The notes under the pieces are model-generated. The model saw only the letters and a list, made by a program, of their open reading frames with translations. It was not told the DNA's origin and did no database searches. Of a DNA stretch of 64,000 nucleotides, positions 1-8,362 are shown piece by piece. Source of the DNA: Pseudoalteromonas sp. UG3-2 (lineage in GTDB: Bacteria > Pseudomonadota > Gammaproteobacteria > Enterobacterales > Alteromonadaceae); NCBI RefSeq assembly GCF_037120705.1, contig NZ_JAWLJU010000002.1, positions 248,001 to 312,000 of the forward strand. The letters are read 5' to 3'. The stretch's first letter is position 1, and every line of letters starts with the position of its first letter. A program made the translations under genes and the position numbers.

Positions 1-1
1 G

Positions 2-3000
2 CTCAGAGGGCAAGATAGCGACGCCACGCCGTTGAATGTCGAGCAAATCCTAGTGGTGACCTTCACTGAAGCGGCCACCCAAGAGATTAAAGACAGGGTG
101 CGTACACGTATTATTCAGGCACGAGATTGTTTACTTGGACAAGCGACGAAAGACGCGCTGATTATGGACGTCTTAGCGCAGGTCAGGGACAAAAAAGTGG
201 CGTTTGATTTACTGGATGCGGCGGCTAAGTCCATGGATGAAGCGGCGATTTACACCATTCATGGTTTTTGTCAGCGGATGCTTAAACAGCATGCGTTCGA
301 GTCTAAGGTGGCATTTAACCTAGAGTTTATTCTCGATGAAAGTGAGCTCATTGACGCCGCAGTGGCGGACCATTGGCGACGTTTTGTCTACCCTTTGGAT
401 CAAGATAAAACTCAAGCGGTGCTGGCGCAATTTGCCACCCCTTATGCTTTAGCAAAACAAATCCGGCCGTTGTTAGCACGTGAGCACGCTAAGATCACCC
501 CAGAGTTTTCCCTCGACGAGGTGTTTGAAGCCCGAGAAAAGTATCAAACATTGGCACTGTGGCTGAAAGCTGAAATCGTCAAAGCGGACTACGTAAATAT
601 TTTAAAAAATGCCGGTCTTGCTGGCAATCGTGCGCCCGGACGCAAAGCCAACTTGCAAGCACTAGAAGACTATTGTCACAGCGAACAGTGGTGGTTTGAG
701 TTTGGCAGCGCAAAGCACTCTTTTAGTTTGTGGGGCAGTGACAGCCTGGCAGAGCCGAAGCATTACAAAAAAAATGTCACGCCATTGCAACATGAGCTGA
801 TCCGTCACTTCGACACCTTGGCTGAGCTTCACCAGACAGTGAGCAATGGCTTACGATTAGCCCTGATACAGCAAGGTGTGGACGCTGTGCGGCAGTTACT
901 CAAGGCACACAAAGAAGAGTATGGCTTAATTGCCCCCGACGATCTTTTGCAACAGCTTTACGCGGCATTGCATGGCAGCAGTGGTGACAGCTTAAGCAAC
1001 AAAATTGCGCAGCAGTATCCGGTGGCCATGATCGACGAGTTCCAAGACACCGATCCAATCCAATACGGCATCTTTAGCCGTATCTACCAGCATGACAATA
1101 CGGCGCTGACATTAATTGGGGATCCGAAACAAGCCATCTACGGTTTTCGTGGTGCGGATATATTTACTTACATCAATGCCAAACAAGCCGTGGCGGCACA
1201 AAAGCGCTATACCTTGGCCACCAACTACCGCTCAGACAGCGATGTGGTTGCAGCGGTCAATAGGGTGTTCACGCAGCATCCACATAGCTTTATCTACAAC
1301 CAAGATATTCCTTTTGTGGCGGTTGACGCCAAAGGCAAAAGCGAGGACGAGCAGCTGCTAATACAGCAGCAAAAGCCACCATCACTTTGCTTTACCATCT
1401 TGGATGACGAGCAGGGGCTGAGTAAAAATCAAGCGCAACAGGCATTAAGTCAGGTGTTTGCCAACAAAATTGCTAACCTTATCATGCAAGGGCACAGGGG
1501 CGAGGCCTGCATTGGAAAAGAGGCGGTGCTGCCAGCCAATATTTGTGTACTGGTGAGAGACCGTAATGAAGCCTCCTTAATCAAGCGAGCCTTAGCACAG
1601 CGCAATATTGCCAGTGTTTATCTTGCCCGCGACAGCGTATTTAATCAGCCGCTTGCGGCGGCCATTTATCAGCTTTTGCAGGTGTTACATGGCAGCTATG
1701 ATGAAGCGGCGCTGCGTGGTGTGTTGGCCGGACCGTTATTTAATCTCAGTCATGAATCGTTATATACGCTGCAGTCAAACGAAAAAGCTTGGCAGGGCTA
1801 TCTGCAACTGTTTGCTGAGCTAAGCCAGCTTTGGTACCGCTCAGGGGCCATGGCAATGATGGAGCATTTATTGGTAGCCAGTGAGTTGGCGCATAACTGG
1901 CAACGCCAAGGCTATGAGGTTGAGCGCTGGTTAACTGACTACCGCCATTTAGGTGAGCTGTTACAGCATAAGCAGCTGGAATTAGATGGCACGGGAAGGG
2001 TGTTACGGTGGTTTTTAACGCAGCTAAATAATAGTCACAATGATGGCAGCCAACTGCGCCTAGAAAGTGACGCAGATTTAGTGAAAATTGTTACTATGCA
2101 TGCCTCCAAGGGCTTGGAATATGACATTGTGTTTATCCCCTTTGCCATTGGCTATCGCGAGGCAGATCAGGCGGTGTACCATCATCAAGATAAGCTAATA
2201 ATCGACTTACAAGGCGATGAAGCGGCCATGGAGAAAGCGGAGCAGGAGCGTTTAGCTGAAGACATTCGGTTGCTCTATGTGGCGCTAACTCGCGCTGTGC
2301 ATTACTGTGAATTGGGGCTATACGATGTCCAGCTTGGTCGCAGTAAGCGTTCTGGGATGCATAAAACGGCCCTGGGCTATGCCCTGTTTGGTGCTACTGA
2401 GTTCAGCGCGGCAAAAGAGTGGCAGCAGCAAATACAGCAGTTGTGTGCCCAGCATCACGCCATGACTTATGAATGTGTCGCCCTTGATGCAGCTCAACAG
2501 CAGCAGGTGCTGGACAATATAGCTGAGGCTGCTGAAACGCTTTCCACCAAGCCATTCACTGGGGTCATTGAGCGCAATTGGCGTACGACGAGTTTTAGCC
2601 AATTGAGCTACCATACGCATCACAGTGACAAGCCGGCTGGCGCGGTGGATGAGAATCATTTGTTAGATTTACCAGAGCAGCAACAAGCTCAAACCGCCAG
2701 TGCCTATACCTTTCCCAAAGGTGCCAAGCCGGGCAGCTGTTTACATGAAATTTTTGAGCTGATTGACTTTAGCGCACCACACAAGCCTTGCCAGCGAGAT
2801 AAACTAACCTTGCCCGAGGCGGTCAGTAAAAGCCTGGAAAAGTACGGCATTGCCGACACCTGGCAACAGCCCACCGAAGACTGGATAGCTCAGTGTCTGA
2901 CGGCACCGTTATTGCCGCATTCGCAATTGCAATTACAGCACTTAACGCCAAACGACTGCATTGTTGAAATGGAGTTTTATTTGCCGCTGAAGCCCATGCA

Positions 3001-3418
3001 AGCGCCGGCGCTAAATAAGCTGTTGACGGCTATAACTGGCCAGCCCTCTTTTTTGAGCTTTGACAACGTTAAAGGCATGCTCAAAGGTTTTATTGATTTA
3101 ATCTTTTGCTGGCAAGAGCAGTTCTTTGTACTGGATTACAAATCTAACTACCTTGGCGAGAACAGTGCCGATTATCAGCAAGATAATCTTGAAAGTGCCA
3201 TGTCTTCTCATCAATATCATTTGCAGTACATGATTTATACGGTGGCATTACATCGCCTGTTGCAACAGCGACTAGCACACTACGATCCTGAACAGCATTT
3301 AGGAGGATGTTATTATTTATTTTTACGGGCGCTGCCAGACCATCAAGGAATATACTTTAAACGTTTAACGCTGGAGCAGCTAGAGCAACTGGATGCTTTA
3401 TTTGGGGAGGCCGTATGA
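2..3418 (+). CDS. recB: RecB, exodeoxyribonuclease V beta subunit (5' end outside window)
   Basis: This is the 3'->5' helicase and nuclease subunit of RecBCD, which processes double-strand DNA ends for recombination. The reading frame is open from base 2, so roughly the first 50-70 residues, including the Walker A motif, lie before the window. Visible UvrD-family motifs are VVTFTEAA (motif Ia), MIDEFQDTD (Walker B), GDPKQAIYGFRGAD (motif III), TMHASKGLEYDIVF (motif V) and LLYVALTRA (motif VI). The C-terminal nuclease domain shows FVLDYKSNYLG, the metal-binding catalytic motif. The visible length of about 1138 residues fits the family's size of about 1180. The stop overlaps the recD start by 4 bases (ATGA), so translation is probably coupled. 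The TTG at position 32 is internal, not the true start. Confidence 0.97.
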   Translation, partial: LRGQDSDATPLNVEQILVVTFTEAATQEIKDRVRTRIIQARDCLLGQATKDALIMDVLAQVRDKKVAFDLLDAAAKSMDEAAIYTIHGFCQRMLKQHAFESKVAFNLEFILDESELIDAAVADHWRRFVYPLDQDKTQAVLAQFATPYALAKQIRPLLAREHAKITPEFSLDEVFEAREKYQTLALWLKAEIVKADYVNILKNAGLAGNRAPGRKANLQALEDYCHSEQWWFEFGSAKHSFSLWGSDSLAEPKHYKKNVTPLQHELIRHFDTLAELHQTVSNGLRLALIQQGVDAVRQLLKAHKEEYGLIAPDDLLQQLYAALHGSSGDSLSNKIAQQYPVAMIDEFQDTDPIQYGIFSRIYQHDNTALTLIGDPKQAIYGFRGADIFTYINAKQAVAAQKRYTLATNYRSDSDVVAAVNRVFTQHPHSFIYNQDIPFVAVDAKGKSEDEQLLIQQQKPPSLCFTILDDEQGLSKNQAQQALSQVFANKIANLIMQGHRGEACIGKEAVLPANICVLVRDRNEASLIKRALAQRNIASVYLARDSVFNQPLAAAIYQLLQVLHGSYDEAALRGVLAGPLFNLSHESLYTLQSNEKAWQGYLQLFAELSQLWYRSGAMAMMEHLLVASELAHNWQRQGYEVERWLTDYRHLGELLQHKQLELDGTGRVLRWFLTQLNNSHNDGSQLRLESDADLVKIVTMHASKGLEYDIVFIPFAIGYREADQAVYHHQDKLIIDLQGDEAAMEKAEQERLAEDIRLLYVALTRAVHYCELGLYDVQLGRSKRSGMHKTALGYALFGATEFSAAKEWQQQIQQLCAQHHAMTYECVALDAAQQQQVLDNIAEAAETLSTKPFTGVIERNWRTTSFSQLSYHTHHSDKPAGAVDENHLLDLPEQQQAQTASAYTFPKGAKPGSCLHEIFELIDFSAPHKPCQRDKLTLPEAVSKSLEKYGIADTWQQPTEDWIAQCLTAPLLPHSQLQLQHLTPNDCIVEMEFYLPLKPMQAPALNKLLTAITGQPSFLSFDNVKGMLKGFIDLIFCWQEQFFVLDYKSNYLGENSADYQQDNLESAMSSHQYHLQYMIYTVALHRLLQQRLAHYDPEQHLGGCYYLFLRALPDHQGIYFKRLTLEQLEQLDALFGEAV

Positions 3419-5310
3419 GTCAATTGAGTATGGATTTTGACACCCTTGCTGGAGAAGACTTTGTTGCGTTGTTGCTGGAGCATAACCGGGTTGGTAAAGC
3501 CGATATTGCTTTGGCTAAGCTACTAAATCAGCAACAGTTGGACGACTATTTTTTTGTGTTTTTATTGCTACTTATAGCCCATCAAAAGCAACACAGCTGT
3601 TTAGATTTACAACAAATAGACGGCCGCGATCCTTTTGAGCTTAGCTATGCAGTTGCTGAACCACAGCCCCCCTTATCGCCATTTATTGCCTTAAACAAGA
3701 CGCTACAACAGTTAGCTAGTCATCACGCCGTGGGAGAGGGCAAACCATTACAACTTTTTGCAGGGCGTTTATATTTATCACGCTTAGCCCATTATGAAGC
3801 CAAGTTGGCGGCTTATTTTGACAAACTTGGCCATGCCCACACCGAGGTGAATGAAGAAAAGCTATCGACCTTGTTGCAGCATTACTTTGCCGACAGCGAT
3901 GATAAGCCAAACTGGCAAAAACAGGCCTGTGCACTTGCAGCGATTAAGCGCTTTTGTGTTATCACAGGCGGCCCAGGTACCGGTAAGACCACCACGGTGA
4001 CCAAATTAATGGCGATTTTACAGTCGCTGTATCAAGCGGCCCCTTTGTCGATTAAGCTTGTGGCACCTACAGGTAAGGCTGCAGCGCGTTTAAGTGAGTC
4101 CATCATCGGAGCCAAAGCGCGACTCAATTTGCCAGCAGCAGTGGCGGATCTCTTGCCTGAAAGCGCGCAAACCATTCACCGCCTGCTTGGGGTGATCCCA
4201 AATAGCGTGCATTACCGTCATGACAACAGCAACCCATTGCACCTAGATGTATTAATCGTCGATGAGGCATCCATGGTTGATTTGTCTTTGATGGCCAAAC
4301 TGGTAGATGCCTTACCGCAGCATGCGCGGCTAATTTTGCTGGGAGATAAAGATCAGCTCGCTGCAGTGGACACTGGCAATGTCCTCAGTGACTTGTGCGA
4401 GGGCTTGGTGCTGGGCTCTGCGCCTCATTATAGTGAAAAGCTGCTGGCGCAATTGCAAACCCTCAGTCAAGAGACACTGCCACCGGCAGTAGCACAGTCA
4501 CCTAGTTTGGACGACTTTAGCTTAGCGGATAACTTAGCCTTTTTACAAAAAAGTCACCGCTTTAATAGTAACAGTGGCATTGGGCAATTAGCCTATGCAG
4601 TCAATAGCAACAGTCGTACTCAGCTTGAGCGGGTAATGAATGCTGGCTTTGCGGACTTAGACTTTTTCGATCTTAATAGTGAACAATATAACGCCATGAT
4701 AGTGCGAGCGGCTGAGCAATATCGACACTACCTTGAGGCCATTGGTGATGGCGAAGAGGAAGCGCAAATTCACCAATACTTTGGCCAATATCAATTGTTG
4801 GCGGCGGTGCGAGAGGGCCCTTATGGCGTCAATGAACTGAACCGCCGAATTGAGTTACGGTTACAACAGCTGGGGTTAATTCAGCCACATGGACGCTTCT
4901 ACTTAGGCATGCCCATTATGATCAGCCAAAACGATTACCAATTAAAATTATTCAATGGTGATATTGGCATTATTTTAGCTGATGAACAGGGGGAGCTGGT
5001 GGCGTCATTTATCGATCAACAAGGCCAATCACGGCACTTCTTCCCAGCCCGACTGCCAAGCTTTGAACGGGTGTATGTGATGACGGTTCACAAGTCGCAG
5101 GGTTCAGAGTTTCAGCATACCGCGATGATATTGCCACCATTGCAACGAGCACAACAAGGCATTAATCGCCAGCTTATTTATACCGGCATTACCCGTGCTA
5201 AATCGCGATTTGAATTAGTGGCACAAAAAAGAGTGCTGCAACTTGGTATGGAGCGCACCGTGAGCCGAAGTAGCGGCCTTAGACAGCGGTTATCAAAAAA
5301 ACCAAGTTAA
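3415..5310 (+). CDS. recD: RecD, exodeoxyribonuclease V alpha subunit
   Basis: This is the 5'->3' helicase subunit of RecBCD. The 631-residue length is typical. An N-terminal region of about 150 residues is followed by SF1B helicase motifs: ITGGPGTGKTTT (Walker A, about residue 183), VAPTGKAAARL (motif Ia), LIVDEASMVDL (Walker B), LLGDKDQLAAVDTG (motif III), and near the C-terminus VMTVHKSQGSEF (motif V) and IYTGITRAK (motif VI). The ATG overlaps the recB stop by 4 bases, the usual recBD arrangement in gammaproteobacteria. recC would be expected upstream, outside the window. A strong terminator follows at 5411-5444. Confidence 0.97.
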   Translation: MSQLSMDFDTLAGEDFVALLLEHNRVGKADIALAKLLNQQQLDDYFFVFLLLLIAHQKQHSCLDLQQIDGRDPFELSYAVAEPQPPLSPFIALNKTLQQLASHHAVGEGKPLQLFAGRLYLSRLAHYEAKLAAYFDKLGHAHTEVNEEKLSTLLQHYFADSDDKPNWQKQACALAAIKRFCVITGGPGTGKTTTVTKLMAILQSLYQAAPLSIKLVAPTGKAAARLSESIIGAKARLNLPAAVADLLPESAQTIHRLLGVIPNSVHYRHDNSNPLHLDVLIVDEASMVDLSLMAKLVDALPQHARLILLGDKDQLAAVDTGNVLSDLCEGLVLGSAPHYSEKLLAQLQTLSQETLPPAVAQSPSLDDFSLADNLAFLQKSHRFNSNSGIGQLAYAVNSNSRTQLERVMNAGFADLDFFDLNSEQYNAMIVRAAEQYRHYLEAIGDGEEEAQIHQYFGQYQLLAAVREGPYGVNELNRRIELRLQQLGLIQPHGRFYLGMPIMISQNDYQLKLFNGDIGIILADEQGELVASFIDQQGQSRHFFPARLPSFERVYVMTVHKSQGSEFQHTAMILPPLQRAQQGINRQLIYTGITRAKSRFELVAQKRVLQLGMERTVSRSSGLRQRLSKKPS

Positions 5311-5410
5311 TAAATTGTTTATTTCTTGTTTTATTTGTGTGTTGGTATAAGGTTTAAGTGAGCGCATAATTTCATATTCAATTATGCCCGCTCGCCCAGT
5401 GAGTAGACTT

Positions 5411-5444
5411 GCCGCCAGTGCATCCATTAGCTGGCGGCTTTTTT
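5411..5444 (+). terminator. Rho-independent terminator of recBD
   Basis: GCCGCCAG at 5411-5418 pairs perfectly with CTGGCGGC at 5431-5438, leaving a 12-base loop, and six T follow. It ends recD and also separates it from the convergent symporter gene. Confidence 0.85.
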
Positions 5445-7625
5445 CTAAAACGGCTTTAGTAAATTGTCAGGTGTGAGCTCTAATTGGTCTAGTAATGACC
5501 AACGCGCTTGCTTTTGCACACTGCCTTTACCCAAAATCCAGTAATTATAGGTTTTTTCGATTTCACCATTGCTGTGCTGAATACTCAACCAGGCATTAAC
5601 GTAGCTCAGTATGTCTAAGTTACGTTTAGCAACAGCAAAACCTACTGGATACTGTATGGCTGCTCCTTGCGGGACCACCACACCAAACTCAGGGTAAAAC
5701 ATACTCCAGGCAAAACCGGCTTCAGCACTAATTACCAGGGCATCATAGTCATCAGGATGAGTAAAGTACTGCTTCAGGTTGGTAATGGTGGACACCTTCA
5801 CTTGAGGGTGGTGTTGCGCTAATTGCTTTAGCAGTGGCGCATATTCAACATGGGCCAAATGCAGCTGTGGCTGAGACAGCAGCGCCTGTTTATCAGCGAA
5901 GCGTTTTAAATCATGATCTTTGGCTAGCAGCGCCAATTGTAGCTCTAGCACTTGGTCACTAAAACGCACTCGTTGCAAGTCGGCGACATTTATCTCCAAG
6001 CCAGACATAGCAATATCAAAATACCCTTTGTTGAGGTATTCAGTCAGTTGCGGTTTTTTAAATGGAATAAACTCAACTTCGACATCGAGATCGGCGGCCA
6101 GACGATGGGCAAGGCTAACGTCAAAGCCAACCAGTTCACCGCGTTGATTAAAATAGCTAAAGGGGACATTATCAACCAAATAACCCACCCGCAGCAGGTT
6201 ACGTTTTTTGATCACCTCAATGTTGGTTAAAGACAACTCACCACTTTGGTATGCCTTAGGAACGTAATTTAATACGTGGGCAGGTACCGTGTCTGAGATC
6301 ACCATATTTGCAATGGCTTCATCGGCGGGTTTGGTGTGCTTGGCCAGATAACTGTTGGCAGTAAAGCTGGCCAGCATACCAAGCGGTAACAAGGCACTCA
6401 ACAGAGATAAATAGTAAACCGAGCGCACACGTTTAAAATGCAACTGCTTACGCTGAATAAAAATACACAGGAACACAAAAGTAAATATGTACACTACTGT
6501 GGTTGGCGAGACGATTTTCGCGGTCAAAACCGACATGGACAGATAAATTTGGTACGTGTCTGCAGGGACCCGCAAGACGTCCAGCAAGTATGGAATAGCA
6601 ATGTGAACATTGGCAAAATAACTCAGCATTGCCGACAAAGAGATATTGGGGATTTGCTCTACGCCAATTTGATTGCCAGTTAACCATGCGGCAAAAGAGA
6701 CAAAAATTAACGTGGTGAGTTTGCCAAGACTCGGAAACGTATAAGCGATGGGCACCAGCACCTCGGCAATATGATCGGCACTTTCATCACTCTGTTTTAT
6801 TTTACGCAGGTGGGTTTTAATACCTTCGGTTATTACTGGCAGTACGATAAACACATTGCCGGTACTAAATGCTGTTATCCAAGCATTACGCATTACCCAA
6901 ATAAGATCGCGATATTTTACTGGAGTTAATGCTGCCACCAGCATCGGCAGTAAAACCAGCATCAAGTAAAGACCAACGCACAGTACCACCACCCAATACA
7001 CTTGTAAGTTAGACAGCTCCTCGACACTCATGGTCCCTGCGGTGCTGGCCGTCATAGCAAATATGCCCAGCGGGAAAATGGCGATGATCTTCTTTGACAT
7101 CACCGATAGGCCTTGGCCAACCACCTCTAAGACATCCAGTAAGCGGTGTTTTTTTTGATTGGCAATTAATGCCATACCAAGGGCAATACAGAAGATAACT
7201 AAAGCGGGCACGTTGCCCTCAGCCATGGAGGCGAAGGGGTTGGCAGGAATGTATTGGGAGACAAAATCCACTTCTGGTGCCGCGGTAACTAGGGCTGGAG
7301 AGAAAAAGGTGCCGGCATCGTGCTGTGGTAAGGTCATAATAAAGCACCAGATCACCGCCAAACCAATGCTCCATAAGGCGATCATCACTAATGCTGCTCT
7401 GGCGAGAACGGTTTTTACTTGTTCGGGGTTAAACTTACCCAATCCAACAATGAGGCTGACCACAATATAGGGTAAAATGGTGATTTGCATTAAACTGACA
7501 AAGCCAGCACCGATGGGCTGTAAAAATGACACCCGCTCACCAAAAATAAGTCCAACGGCCACGCCCAACAGCAAGGCCCATAGCATCCAATTGATGTTTT
7601 TTAAAAAATCTAGCAGCTTAGTCAT
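5445..7625 (-). CDS. Dicarboxylate/amino acid:cation symporter fused to a periplasmic substrate-binding domain
   Basis: This 726-residue protein joins two modules. Residues about 10-390 form an SDF/DAACS (GltP/DctA-like) membrane transporter with repeated hydrophobic segments and the region TAFSTGNVFIVLPV, which sits where this family has its serine-rich re-entrant loop. Residues about 403-425 form an extra transmembrane segment, and residues about 475-700 form an SBP_bac_3 domain, recognisable from LLRVGYLVDNVPFSYF, GELVGFDVSLAHRLA and GYFDIAMSGLEI. The last part would lie in the periplasm as a tethered receptor. The probable role is Na+/H+-driven uptake of an acidic amino acid or dicarboxylate, with the fused domain capturing ligand; this is inference. 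It stands alone, convergent with recD, and the start has only a short GAG upstream. Confidence 0.88.
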   Translation of the reverse strand: MTKLLDFLKNINWMLWALLLGVAVGLIFGERVSFLQPIGAGFVSLMQITILPYIVVSLIVGLGKFNPEQVKTVLARAALVMIALWSIGLAVIWCFIMTLPQHDAGTFFSPALVTAAPEVDFVSQYIPANPFASMAEGNVPALVIFCIALGMALIANQKKHRLLDVLEVVGQGLSVMSKKIIAIFPLGIFAMTASTAGTMSVEELSNLQVYWVVVLCVGLYLMLVLLPMLVAALTPVKYRDLIWVMRNAWITAFSTGNVFIVLPVITEGIKTHLRKIKQSDESADHIAEVLVPIAYTFPSLGKLTTLIFVSFAAWLTGNQIGVEQIPNISLSAMLSYFANVHIAIPYLLDVLRVPADTYQIYLSMSVLTAKIVSPTTVVYIFTFVFLCIFIQRKQLHFKRVRSVYYLSLLSALLPLGMLASFTANSYLAKHTKPADEAIANMVISDTVPAHVLNYVPKAYQSGELSLTNIEVIKKRNLLRVGYLVDNVPFSYFNQRGELVGFDVSLAHRLAADLDVEVEFIPFKKPQLTEYLNKGYFDIAMSGLEINVADLQRVRFSDQVLELQLALLAKDHDLKRFADKQALLSQPQLHLAHVEYAPLLKQLAQHHPQVKVSTITNLKQYFTHPDDYDALVISAEAGFAWSMFYPEFGVVVPQGAAIQYPVGFAVAKRNLDILSYVNAWLSIQHSNGEIEKTYNYWILGKGSVQKQARWSLLDQLELTPDNLLKPF

Positions 7626-7693
7626 AGGCTCAATTTAAAAAAGAGCGGTATTGTAATGAGCTTAGCTGAAAATTGCCTGAATACAGCACAAGG

Positions 7694-7714
7694 GCTGCGC
7701 TTTATCAGCGCAGC
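7694..7714 (-). terminator. Stem-loop downstream of the 7729-8217 gene
   Basis: An 8-bp perfect inverted repeat (GCTGCGCT/AGCGCAGC, 5-base loop) lies 15 bases beyond the end of the minus-strand gene. It has no good T-run on that strand, so it is only a weak terminator candidate. Confidence 0.4.
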
Positions 7715-7728
7715 AATGGATATCCATA

Positions 7729-8217
7729 TTATAAAATGTAGTCGTCGCCACTTTTACTGCGGTAACATGCCTTGCCATAGGGTTGCTGGACGCCATGGAA
7801 AAAGCTCATCCACAACTTTTTAAGTTCCGTATTACAGGCTTGCTCTTGTACCGAAGACAGTGGAGTTTCTACTAAAATGTCTTCAATGTGGGCATTGTCA
7901 AATTGACCAATGGCACCAGTGCGATTAAACGTTATTTCAATATGACGGCCATCTTGCATTTTTAGTAGCAGGGCTTCTGGGGCTTCACGGTGGCCACATA
8001 AGGCAACGAACTGGCGACAGTTTTTTAGCCCGCAGTGACTGCCGTTGGCAAAGAAAGCCAACAGGTGGTTGTAGTAAACCACATAATTGCTCACCTCGGC
8101 GTGAGAGCCAAATTCAAGCGGGCATTGCTTGTCTAAATACTGCTTTGCCAGTTCAGTTTGCTGCGCTTTGTCGTTTGTGATTGGGGTTGTTGTCTGTTGT
8201 TGTAACTGCGCTGCCAT
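7729..8217 (-). CDS. Unrecognised 162-aa protein divergent from a DUF3612 regulator
   Basis: I do not recognise this family. The product is soluble, with no signal peptide and no membrane segment. It has a polar Gln/Thr-rich N-terminus of about 20 residues, three closely spaced cysteines (HCGLKNCRQFVALCGH), and a mixed alpha/beta pattern after that. I chose the ATG at 8217 because GAGGTGG sits just upstream, although the frame is open to 8229. It is transcribed divergently from the regulator starting at 8363, and the 145-base gap contains repeated TTTCACA motifs, so that regulator may control it. A metabolic link such as acyl-CoA or glyoxylate metabolism is only a guess from the regulator's family. 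Confidence 0.75.
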   Translation of the reverse strand: MAAQLQQQTTTPITNDKAQQTELAKQYLDKQCPLEFGSHAEVSNYVVYYNHLLAFFANGSHCGLKNCRQFVALCGHREAPEALLLKMQDGRHIEITFNRTGAIGQFDNAHIEDILVETPLSSVQEQACNTELKKLWMSFFHGVQQPYGKACYRSKSGDDYIL

Positions 8218-8309
8218 GATCCACCTCACTTGTTCATGTTGTCATGTAATAGGAAATATATTCTGGTTGTTTCGTGTACATTTTGAGTGTAGGGTAAATA
8301 TTCAAATAA

Positions 8310-8360
8310 TTTCACAAAAAGAATTTCACAGTGTGAATTTCACAAAATAAGGGTGTGAAA
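8310..8360 (+). promoter_or_regulatory. Repeated TTTCACA operator before the DUF3612 regulator
   Basis: TTTCACA occurs at 8310-8316, 8324-8330 and 8338-8344, exactly 14 bases apart. Inverted copies lie at 8332-8337 (TGTGAA) and 8354-8360 (TGTGAAA). TTCACA-G-TGTGAA at 8325-8337 is a perfect inverted repeat around one base. The last copy abuts the ATG at 8363, so bound protein would block translation or transcription start. Autoregulation by the adjacent XRE-type protein is the simplest reading. Confidence 0.7.
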
Positions 8361-8362
8361 TC

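Noticed and set aside
8310-8360. TTTCACA repeats as replication-origin iterons or a small CRISPR array
   Set aside because: The units are seven bases, lie within one promoter and include inverted copies. There is no replication protein, cas gene or long conserved repeat nearby.
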